This document shows, one piece after another, positions 1 to 6,259 of a DNA stretch of 6,259 bases (the stretch's first letter is position 1; every line of letters begins with the position of its first letter). The notes under the pieces are model-generated. The model searched no databases. It was not told the DNA's origin and saw only the letters and a list, made by a program, of their open reading frames with translations. Source of the DNA: an uncultured Solobacterium sp. (GTDB lineage: Bacteria; Bacillota_I; Bacilli_A; Erysipelotrichales; Erysipelotrichaceae); NCBI GenBank assembly GCA_937910655.1, contig CALEMV010000248.1, positions 1-6,259 of the forward strand, given 5' to 3'. The translations under genes were made by a program, and so were the position numbers.

Positions 1-617
1 GATGTTGCTAGCGAATAGTTATCAAAAAGAACTCCATGGAAAGTAAAAATATGAATAATTCCAGCAAAGTCTAAAGTGAACACAAGCATTACATATGCAA
101 GCATATAAAAATGGTTTGTGCGTATGACAGAATAAATAAACTGTGGTACCGAATGCTTTGTTAAACGTAAGCCTATCATTGCGGTATTAAGCGGGATAAT
201 AACCGCAAAATACATTCCAATCAAACATCCCCGAAAATTAATGAACTTTCGAGATACACGAATCGCAGTAGAGATGATTTCCCTCATCTTTTTCTTTTGA
301 TCATATAGAATATTTCGACTTAGTAAAATCAGGATGATAATATCAAATGCCATATATATCGTGAATAAGATTGTAATCGCAATTAATACAGCCCAACCAT
401 ACCAACTACGCAATAGTGAAGGTAATTCACCACTACTAACAGAGTAAATTCCTGTTAAGTTCATAATGGATCCAAGAATTCCCTCCGCAAAAGAAAACAT
501 GATAAACAAAATAATTTTTGCAGGAATTTGATAATATAAAATTTCCGGTAAACCATGCCAATAATATCGTAATGAAAATACTCTATCTTGTACCGGTAAC
601 TTCTTGGTTGTTTTCAT
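1..617 (-). CDS. Multi-pass membrane protein, N-terminal part, resembling the glycerophosphodiester phosphodiesterase membrane domain (cut by left edge)
   Basis: An open frame on the minus strand begins at ATG 615-617 and runs 205 codons without a stop to the left edge, so the C-terminus is missing. An in-frame TAA at 627-629 makes this the most upstream ATG. After a basic N-terminus (MKTTKKLPVQ) there are about four hydrophobic spans, near residues 33-53, 75-100, 130-150 and 170-192. The loops between them are charged (DQKKKMRE near 106-113). The pattern, including PLNT at 142-145 and VPQFI at 157-161 before the fourth helix, is like the membrane domain (PF10110-type) fused ahead of a GDPD catalytic domain in some Firmicutes; that is recognised by eye only. 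If correct, the catalytic domain lies beyond position 1, and the protein would hydrolyse glycerophosphodiesters at the membrane. No convincing Shine-Dalgarno precedes the ATG. The gene follows pepV by 98 bases on the same strand, with a weak hairpin between them. Confidence 0.6.
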   Translation of the reverse strand, partial: MKTTKKLPVQDRVFSLRYYWHGLPEILYYQIPAKIILFIMFSFAEGILGSIMNLTGIYSVSSGELPSLLRSWYGWAVLIAITILFTIYMAFDIIILILLSRNILYDQKKKMREIISTAIRVSRKFINFRGCLIGMYFAVIIPLNTAMIGLRLTKHSVPQFIYSVIRTNHFYMLAYVMLVFTLDFAGIIHIFTFHGVLFDNYSLAT

Positions 618-672
618 ACATATTATTTAACCACATAATTACACCATTCGCACATGGATTATCCATCATAAA

Positions 673-696
673 AGGAAGTATCCATAGACACTTCCT
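673..696 (-). terminator. Weak candidate terminator downstream of pepV
   Basis: A perfect 7-bp inverted repeat (AGGAAGT / ACTTCCT, loop of 10 bases) lies about 20 bases past the pepV stop. Read in the pepV direction, the stem is followed by a short TTTTA run. The stem is short, the loop is large and the T-tract is brief, so termination is likely partial. It could let some transcription reach the membrane-protein gene. Confidence 0.35.
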
Positions 697-715
697 AATT
701 TAAATCATTTAGTTC

Positions 716-2095
716 TTATTGTTCACAAGCTAAATCAAATAGAACGTTTGCGTAAATTGCACAAGCAAGAATCATTGTTTCAATTTCAAATCCTTCATCT
801 GCTTCATGTTCAGCACCTACCCATGACGCATATTCACGTGTTGGGAAGATAGGACCAAATGCCGCAAAGTTATCAAAACTACGAGCATATGTACCACCAC
901 CGATACGTAGAGGAGGTGTATAAGTATCTCCACTAAATGCACGATAGTGCTTCAAGCATGTCTGAATGAGTTCACTATTAGGATCATTTAATAACCACTT
1001 AGAATCATCTACAAGTTCAGTTTCAATATGTAATACTTCCTTGATGATATCTGCACTTCTCTTTAGTAAATCACTACCTTCACATTCATTTGGATAGCGA
1101 TAATCTAATGCAAAGTACACATGCTCATCTTCAATATTAGCTTTACCCATATTGAAGGTTAATGGACCCATGTATGCACCATCATAAGCAACCTTCAATC
1201 CAACACCATATGGATCCTTAAATAACTTCACAGCGTTTAAGCTGAATTCATCGTTATAACAACTACCAACAAATTCAAACATCTTTACAGCCGCATTGAC
1301 ACCCATATAAGGGCGAGATGCATGGAATGGCTTACCATCAATATGGTAATGTGATCCAGCTTCATCCTCGTGACATTCACCAGTTAGTTCATTTGCAAGC
1401 AAGAACTTCTCAAAGTAATCCTTTTCAAGCGGCTTATCAACGATAACATCTGCCTTACTGATAACTACATTAAATGCAGTACCAGACTTCATATACTTGA
1501 TACAAGAGTCAATCTTACCTTGTGCAGCAAAGTCTAAAATACCCTTTTCTGCATAGATACATGGGAAGTCCGCATCTGGTACGATACCCATAATTGGATT
1601 CTTACGTACTTTCTTATAGTAAAGAATACCAGCAGATGTGTTTTCTTCATCTGTACCCAAAATCATTTGAATATTATGTTTTAACTTATATCCCTTGTCC
1701 TTTAGAATCTTCATCGCATAATAAGCCGCAATTGCAGGACCCTTATCATCACAAGTACCTCTACCCATGATATAGCCATCTTTAATTTCTCCACCAAGTG
1801 GATCAAATGTCCAGCCATCACCGATAGGCACAACATCCAAATGACCAAGTACACCAACAGATTCTTCTAAATCACCATACTGAATTACACCAGCATAACC
1901 ATCTACATTCTCTACTTTAAAACCATCGCGTTTGCCAATCTCTAATGCTTTGTCTAAACACTTTGCAATGTTTGGTCCAAAAGGTGCTTCTTTTGTCGCA
2001 GCAGCGTCATCACGTACGGATTCAATCTTTACAAGCTCACGTAAATCTTCAATCATATTATCTTGATACGCACGTGCTTCATCAATAAATTTCAT
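716..2095 (-). CDS. pepV: PepV-type dipeptidase, peptidase family M20 (zinc)
   Basis: The 459-residue cytoplasmic protein has no signal peptide or membrane segment and is close to the usual PepV length of about 470. By family knowledge it cleaves dipeptides with an unblocked N-terminus in the last step of peptide use. The M20 metal and catalytic motifs are all present: GHLDVVP with His85 and Asp87, GRGTCDDKGP near 111-120, TDEE with Glu150 and Glu151, PDADFP with Asp174, and the late metal histidine His430 in GAEHEADEG. The lid-domain signatures are also there: an Asn at 209, GKPFHAS with His258, and GGGTYAR at 399-405. ATG 2093-2095 is supported by AGGAGGA at 2104-2110, eight bases upstream. 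It is transcribed divergently from the small membrane gene at 2263. I see no clear promoter hexamers for it in the 167-base gap. Another M20 peptidase specificity is possible, but the spacing and lid motifs favour PepV. Confidence 0.92.
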   Translation of the reverse strand: MKFIDEARAYQDNMIEDLRELVKIESVRDDAAATKEAPFGPNIAKCLDKALEIGKRDGFKVENVDGYAGVIQYGDLEESVGVLGHLDVVPIGDGWTFDPLGGEIKDGYIMGRGTCDDKGPAIAAYYAMKILKDKGYKLKHNIQMILGTDEENTSAGILYYKKVRKNPIMGIVPDADFPCIYAEKGILDFAAQGKIDSCIKYMKSGTAFNVVISKADVIVDKPLEKDYFEKFLLANELTGECHEDEAGSHYHIDGKPFHASRPYMGVNAAVKMFEFVGSCYNDEFSLNAVKLFKDPYGVGLKVAYDGAYMGPLTFNMGKANIEDEHVYFALDYRYPNECEGSDLLKRSADIIKEVLHIETELVDDSKWLLNDPNSELIQTCLKHYRAFSGDTYTPPLRIGGGTYARSFDNFAAFGPIFPTREYASWVGAEHEADEGFEIETMILACAIYANVLFDLACEQ

Positions 2096-2103
2096 CTTTG
2101 AAA

Positions 2104-2110
2104 TCCTCCT
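2104..2110 (-). promoter_or_regulatory. Strong ribosome binding site of pepV
   Basis: AGGAGGA on the minus strand lies eight bases before the pepV ATG at 2093-2095 and fixes the start at MKFIDEARAY. Confidence 0.85.
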
Positions 2111-2205
2111 ACTTTAATAGTATCATTCAATTCATTTTTTAAGGGAAGCTATCCGATAAATTATTTGTATTTTTTTGGGATTCAACACGAATTATTTGGC
2201 TCGTC

Positions 2206-2235
2206 TTGACAAGTACTTGCGTGTAAGATTACTAT
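2206..2235 (+). promoter_or_regulatory. Sigma-A type promoter for the small membrane protein
   Basis: A consensus -35 box TTGACA (2206-2211) is followed after 18 bases by TACTAT (2230-2235), five of six matches to TATAAT. Transcription would start near 2242. That leaves a leader of only about 20 bases holding the AGGAGG site at 2249-2254. This is the best promoter match noticed in the window. Confidence 0.6.
2210..2219. promoter_or_regulatory. 10-bp palindrome inside the promoter spacer (possible operator)
   Basis: CAAGTACTTG is a perfect palindrome that begins at the last two bases of the -35 box and extends into the spacer. A repressor bound here would block the promoter at 2206-2235. At 10 bp it is short enough to occur by chance, and no known regulator site is recognised. 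Confidence 0.25.
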
Positions 2236-2248
2236 TTTCTATATTTTT

Positions 2249-2254
2249 AGGAGG
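2249..2254 (+). promoter_or_regulatory. Ribosome binding site fixing the start of the small membrane protein
   Basis: A perfect AGGAGG lies eight bases before ATG 2263-2265. It chooses this frame over an overlapping 65-codon frame that opens at 2175 and has no ribosome binding site. Confidence 0.85.
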
Positions 2255-2262
2255 TCTACAAC

Positions 2263-2655
2263 ATGAAACAACAGCGAATGAATCTTCTCTTACGTATATT
2301 ATTTATCATTTTAATCATTGCGATATCTGGTGCTGCAGTTCTTCAAATCTTCGCACCAGAATATATGGGTAGCCATGCGGCATATGGTATCTCAACAGGA
2401 TGGCAAAGAGAAATTGGTTTTTGGAATATAGCAGTCCTTGTAATATTAATTACTGCCTATCGTCATTATAATTGGATCTATTTACAATCCATTCTACTCG
2501 CTTTGATTCTTGGTGGTATTGGGATTGGTACAAATCACTTCATCCATTACTTACAAATGCACGAAACTGTTAATCTAGTAGGAGCTATCGAAAACTATCT
2601 ACTCGTGATTGGTTGGATCATTGGATGGAGTATTGAAAAAAACAAACAACTATAA
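2263..2655 (+). CDS. Small four-helix integral membrane protein of unknown function
   Basis: The 130-residue hydrophobic protein has a basic N-terminus (MKQQRMNLLLR) and about four predicted membrane helices near residues 8-29, 48-66, 72-92 and 105-123, ending in a charged tail (EKNKQL). The start is backed by AGGAGG eight bases upstream and a near-consensus promoter, and the frame closes with tandem TAA TAA. The motif GWQREIGFWNIA (46-57) recalls the FQREVGFANLA-like stretch I associate with small DUF6790-type membrane proteins, but this is a loose resemblance and no function follows from it. A histidine-rich stretch (NHFIHYLQMH, 91-100) follows the third helix. The gene stands alone on the plus strand, divergent from pepV and convergent with eno, so it is probably a single-gene unit. 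It shares the terminator at 2847-2874 with eno. Confidence 0.8.
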   Translation: MKQQRMNLLLRILFIILIIAISGAAVLQIFAPEYMGSHAAYGISTGWQREIGFWNIAVLVILITAYRHYNWIYLQSILLALILGGIGIGTNHFIHYLQMHETVNLVGAIENYLLVIGWIIGWSIEKNKQL

Positions 2656-2675
2656 TAAAACGCTATTAATTACTT

Positions 2676-2826
2676 GGAGATAGGCTACCTTTGAAATGAA
2701 AAAACCTCTCAGTTTTTAACTTTTTGCTAAGAAAGAAACAAACCAGAGAGGAAGCCATACATGACTACTGATTATATTATCATATTTAATGTGAATTTAT
2801 ACCAATATTAAATTCATAGTCTATCC
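2676..2826. repeat. Structured non-coding element bounded by imperfect inverted repeats; possible mobile-element remnant
   Basis: GATAGGCTA (2679-2687) and TAGTCTATC (2817-2825) form an imperfect terminal inverted repeat, eight of nine matching. Both repeats are followed inward by TGAA, four bases further in on the left side. Inside lie CCTCTC/GAGAGG (2705-2710 and 2746-2751), which reads on the minus strand as a stem followed by TTTTTT. An 8-bp AT-rich hairpin TGAATTTA/TAAATTCA (2792-2799 and 2809-2816) follows. A 16-codon plus-strand frame starts at ATG 2761, preceded by AGAGAGG, and begins MTTDYII. It could be the broken start of a transposase; I have a vague impression of ISL3-type N-termini but cannot verify it. 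No target duplication is visible. A structured regulatory RNA is an alternative. Confidence 0.3.
2699..2751 (-). terminator. Candidate minus-strand hairpin with T6 tail inside the intergenic element
   Basis: On the minus strand CCTCTC (complement of 2746-2751) pairs with GAGAGG (complement of 2705-2710) across 35 bases of imperfectly paired sequence, then TTTTTT follows at 2704-2699. The outer stem and T-run look like an intrinsic terminator or attenuator, although the long interior weakens this. No minus-strand gene ends just before it, since eno is already terminated at 2847-2874. It would act only on read-through or on an unrecognised small transcript. Confidence 0.3.
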
Positions 2827-2846
2827 AAAAAAATATTTATTCATAA

Positions 2847-2874
2847 AAAAAGTTCACATATGAGTGAACTTTTT
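2847..2874. terminator. Bidirectional intrinsic terminator between eno and the small membrane gene
   Basis: A perfect 11-bp stem (AAAAAGTTCAC / GTGAACTTTTT) encloses a 6-base loop, starting ten bases past the eno stop. In the eno direction the GTTCAC/GTGAAC core is followed by seven T residues. On the plus strand it is followed by five. It therefore ends the glycolytic transcript and can also end the convergent membrane-protein transcript. Confidence 0.9.
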
Positions 2875-2884
2875 CAAATCATTC

Positions 2885-4234
<1,350 letters not shown>

Positions 4235-4242
4235 CTAAATTT

Positions 4243-4249
4243 TCCTCCT
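4243..4249 (-). promoter_or_regulatory. Strong ribosome binding site of eno
   Basis: AGGAGGA on the minus strand lies eight bases before the eno ATG at 4232-4234. It fixes the start at [10 protein letters not shown] and allows efficient translation independent of tpiA, whose stop is 59 bases upstream. Confidence 0.85.
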
Positions 4250-4267
4250 ATGATAACCTAAAACATA

Positions 4268-4292
4268 TTCTCTCAGCTAAGCTGAGTAAGAA
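4268..4292 (-). other. Intercistronic hairpin between tpiA and eno
   Basis: CTCAGC/GCTGAG (4272-4277 and 4281-4286) forms a 6-bp stem with a 3-base loop. It is extended by TTCT/AGAA (4268-4271 and 4289-4292) across a 2-base bulge. It starts one base after the tpiA stop codon. There is no T-run behind it, so it is not a standard terminator. It may stabilise the upstream transcript end or mark an RNA processing site between tpiA and eno; that role is inferred. Confidence 0.55.
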
Positions 4293-4293
4293 C

Positions 4294-5046
4294 CTATTTT
4301 GTAGCGTCAATAATTTCCTTGAAGGATTCAACCTTTAAGGATGCACCACCGATTAACGCACCATCGATGTCTTCGCAAGCCATATATTCCTTGATGTTTG
4401 TTGGCTTAACAGATCCGCCGTATTGGATACGAACTGCTTGAGCAGTTGCTTCATCATATAAGCCCTTCACTGTTTCACGAACTAGCTTGCAGCAAGCTTC
4501 AGCTGTATTTACATCAGCACTCTTACCTGTTCCGATAGCCCAGATTGGTTCGTAAGCAATAACCATCTTGGATACTTCTTCAGCTGTTAAACCAGCTAAA
4601 GAACCAGCTAACTGAGACTTAACAACTTCTTCAGTCTTACCAGCATCGTATTCAGCTTCTGTTTCACCTACACATAAGATAGGTGTGATGTTGTCAGCGA
4701 ATAATCTCTTGCACTTAGCAGCACAAGCAGCATCTGTTTCGTTGTAGTATGTACGTCTTTCAGAGTGACCGATAATGCAGTATGTAATACCGATTTCCTT
4801 TAACATTGGTACAGATACTTCACCTGTATAAGCGCCAGAATCCTTTTCATGGCAGTTTTCAGCAGCGATTAATAAGTTCTTAGCAGCCTTAACGCAAACG
4901 TCTAAGTCTACATATGGAGCACCAATACCATAATCAGCAGCTTCTGTGCCTGTTAATACTTCTTCAATACCCTTCATGAACTCAGCAGCTTCTGAAGGTG
5001 TCTTGTTCATTTTCCAGTTACCGAAAATTACTGGTTTTCTTGTCAT
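4294..5046 (-). CDS. tpiA: Triose-phosphate isomerase
   Basis: This cytoplasmic TIM-barrel enzyme interconverts dihydroxyacetone phosphate and glyceraldehyde 3-phosphate. At 250 residues it has normal family length and every signature: FGNWKMN with Asn10 and Lys12, the catalytic histidine His94 in IIGHSERR, the catalytic base Glu166 in AYEPIWAIGTGK with the flexible loop at about 167-177, and the phosphate-gripping elements YGGSVK (209-214, Ser212) and GALIGGAS (229-236). The start follows the pgk stop by 11 bases, with AAGGA overlapping that stop, so the two genes are translationally close. It ends in TAG, directly followed by the hairpin before eno. Nothing is broken or missing. Confidence 0.98.
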   Translation of the reverse strand: MTRKPVIFGNWKMNKTPSEAAEFMKGIEEVLTGTEAADYGIGAPYVDLDVCVKAAKNLLIAAENCHEKDSGAYTGEVSVPMLKEIGITYCIIGHSERRTYYNETDAACAAKCKRLFADNITPILCVGETEAEYDAGKTEEVVKSQLAGSLAGLTAEEVSKMVIAYEPIWAIGTGKSADVNTAEACCKLVRETVKGLYDEATAQAVRIQYGGSVKPTNIKEYMACEDIDGALIGGASLKVESFKEIIDATK

Positions 5047-5054
5047 GTTTCTTT

Positions 5055-5059
5055 TCCTT
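5055..5059 (-). promoter_or_regulatory. tpiA ribosome binding site overlapping the pgk stop codon
   Basis: AAGGA on the minus strand shares two bases with the pgk TAA (5058-5060) and lies eight bases before the tpiA ATG. Ribosomes finishing pgk would be placed at the tpiA start, which suggests coupled translation. It is weaker than the AGGAGG sites of the neighbouring genes. Confidence 0.65.
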
Positions 5060-6236
5060 ACTTCTCAGGAATAATAGCGATTCCTGGGAGTTCCTTTCCT
5101 TCCATATATTCTAGAGATGCTCCACCACCTGTAGAGATGTGGCTGAACTTCTCTGCGAAACCTAAGTTCTTAGCAGCAGAAGCAGAGTCACCACCACCGA
5201 TGATTGTAGTAGCACCTTCAAGGTTAGCTAATGTTTCGCAGATAGCGATTGTACCCTTAGCAAATCTTTCATCTTCGAATACACCCATTGGTCCATTCCA
5301 GAATACTGTCTTAGCACCAACTAATTCATCCTGGAACTTCTTAATAGATTCAGGACCGATATCTAAGCCCATAAAGCCATCTGGAATTTCTCCAGCAGGT
5401 ACTGTCTTGATTTCTGTTGGGTTAGAGAAGTCATTTGCTACAACTGTATCTACAGGTAAGAATAACTTACCTTCACCCTTATTCATGAATTCATTAGCTA
5501 ATTCCATCTTATCAGCTTCTAATAGAGATGTACCAATCTTGCCACCCTTAGCAGCTGAGAATGTATAAGCCATTCCTCCACCGATTAATACCTTATCCGC
5601 AATCTTCAATAAGTTTTCGATAACACCAATCTTATCAGAAACCTTCGCACCACCTAAGATAGCAACGAATGGTCTTTGTGGATCATTAACTGCCTTACCT
5701 AAAACATTAACTTCCTTTTCAACTAAGAAACCTAAAGCTGAAGGAATATGTGTTGGGATACCAACTGTTGATGCGTGAGCTCTGTGTACAGAACCGAATG
5801 CATCTTCAACGAATAAATCGCCTAATGAAGCCCAGTATTTACCTAACTCTTCATCATTCTTTGTCTCGCCCTTCTCATAACGAGTGTTCTGCATCAATAC
5901 GATAGAACCCTCTTTCTGAGCAGCAACTGCTTCTTCAAGTTCAGCACCACGAGTAGCGTTAACAAACTTAACAGGTGCACTCTGTAGGGAAGCTAAGCAA
6001 TCCGCAACGATAGACATGTCGTTCTTTGCATAGTCCTCATCAGTCTTAATCTTACCTAAGTGGCTCAAAAGTAATACTTTTGCTCCATGCTCTGTAAGAT
6101 AATTAATTGTTGGCAATGCTGCACGAACACGATTATCATCAGTGATTACATTTCCCTTGTGTGGAACGTTGAAGTCAACACGAACAATGACGTGTTTTCC
6201 TTTAACATCTAAGTCTTTTACAGTAACTTTAGACAT
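5058..6236 (-). CDS. pgk: Phosphoglycerate kinase
   Basis: This cytoplasmic enzyme transfers phosphate from 1,3-bisphosphoglycerate to ADP. The 392 residues are full length for bacterial PGK. The N-terminal domain binds 3-phosphoglycerate through VRVDFNVP (Arg19, Asp21, Asn23), Arg36, SHLGK (58-62), NTR (Arg119) and GSVHRAHAS (Arg152). The C-terminal domain binds nucleotide through GGAKVSDKI (195-203), GGGMAYTF (219-226), WNGPMGVFE (313-321) and GGGDSASA (347-354). Lysine replaces the arginine of the more usual SHLGRP, as in staphylococcal PGK, so it is a lineage feature rather than damage. AGGAGGA at 6245-6251, eight bases before the ATG, supports the start. It is the first gene visible in the pgk-tpiA-eno unit. 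Only 23 bases of upstream sequence are present, so its promoter, and any gap gene before it, are outside the window. Confidence 0.98.
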   Translation of the reverse strand: MSKVTVKDLDVKGKHVIVRVDFNVPHKGNVITDDNRVRAALPTINYLTEHGAKVLLLSHLGKIKTDEDYAKNDMSIVADCLASLQSAPVKFVNATRGAELEEAVAAQKEGSIVLMQNTRYEKGETKNDEELGKYWASLGDLFVEDAFGSVHRAHASTVGIPTHIPSALGFLVEKEVNVLGKAVNDPQRPFVAILGGAKVSDKIGVIENLLKIADKVLIGGGMAYTFSAAKGGKIGTSLLEADKMELANEFMNKGEGKLFLPVDTVVANDFSNPTEIKTVPAGEIPDGFMGLDIGPESIKKFQDELVGAKTVFWNGPMGVFEDERFAKGTIAICETLANLEGATTIIGGGDSASAAKNLGFAEKFSHISTGGGASLEYMEGKELPGIAIIPEK

Positions 6237-6244
6237 TTGAAATA

Positions 6245-6251
6245 TCCTCCT
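6245..6251 (-). promoter_or_regulatory. Strong ribosome binding site of pgk
   Basis: AGGAGGA lies eight bases before the pgk ATG at 6234-6236, matching the eno and pepV sites in sequence and spacing. Confidence 0.85.
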
Positions 6252-6259
6252 ATATACTG

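Noticed and set aside
518..703. 61-codon plus-strand frame
   Set aside because: It lies opposite the start of the minus-strand membrane gene and the pepV-membrane gap, with no ribosome binding site and no recognisable protein features.
2117..2122. TACTAT on the minus strand as a -10 box for pepV
   Set aside because: A start site from it would fall on the ribosome binding site, and the -35 position reads CCCTTA, a poor match.
2175..2372. 65-codon plus-strand frame overlapping the start of the small membrane gene
   Set aside because: It has no ribosome binding site, contains the promoter of the real gene, and runs out of frame with the four-helix protein, which has a perfect AGGAGG.
2695..2718. 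7-codon plus-strand frame (MKKPLSF) as a leader peptide
   Set aside because: No ribosome binding site at suitable spacing and no downstream regulated gene; it falls inside the hairpin of the intergenic element.
5137..5568. 143-codon plus-strand frame opposite pgk
   Set aside because: Antisense shadow of pgk; no ribosome binding site or plausible domain.
6174..6182. Lysine instead of arginine in the PGK SHLG(R) substrate-binding loop region as a possible defect
   Set aside because: The same SHLGK form occurs in staphylococcal PGK, and all other substrate and nucleotide residues are intact, so it is normal variation (the codon itself is at 6051-6053).

Overview
The window is a chromosomal housekeeping segment from a low-GC Gram-positive bacterium (Bacillota). 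It has AT-rich intergenic DNA, strong AGGAGG-type ribosome binding sites, a clustered glycolytic pgk-tpiA-eno unit, a PepV-type dipeptidase, and a phosphoglycerate kinase of the SHLGK type seen in staphylococci and relatives. The overall style would fit Erysipelotrichia-like Firmicutes, but that placement is an inference, not something the sequence proves. Tryptophan is encoded by TGG and the genes end at normal stops, so there is no sign of the Mycoplasma code.

Layout from right to left, which is the direction of transcription for most genes. At 6236-2885 (minus strand) pgk, tpiA and eno run in one direction. The pgk-tpiA gap is 11 bases, with the tpiA Shine-Dalgarno overlapping the pgk stop. 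The tpiA-eno gap is 59 bases and holds a compact hairpin. A strong hairpin with T-tracts on both sides (2847-2874) ends the unit. The promoter, and probably a gap gene, lie beyond the right edge. The three enzymes catalyse triose-phosphate interconversion, the first ATP-yielding step, and the 2-phosphoglycerate to PEP step. No phosphoglycerate mutase sits between tpiA and eno, unlike in many Firmicute clusters.

At 2263-2655 a small four-helix membrane protein of unknown function lies on the plus strand, convergent with eno, with its own near-consensus promoter. Between it and the eno terminator is a structured, apparently non-coding stretch (about 2676-2826) with imperfect terminal inverted repeats and internal hairpins. 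It may be a decayed mobile-element remnant or a structured RNA.

At 2095-716 (minus strand) is a complete M20-family dipeptidase, pepV, divergent from the small membrane gene. Downstream of it, on the same strand, the left edge cuts a gene (617-1) encoding the start of a multi-pass membrane protein. It resembles the membrane domain found at the N-terminus of some glycerophosphodiester phosphodiesterases.

Most of the window is ordinary core metabolism. The most distinctive points are an enolase about ten residues longer than usual just after its catalytic GDEGG motif, where a 9-codon unit appears tandemly duplicated, and the structured intergenic element at 2676-2826.
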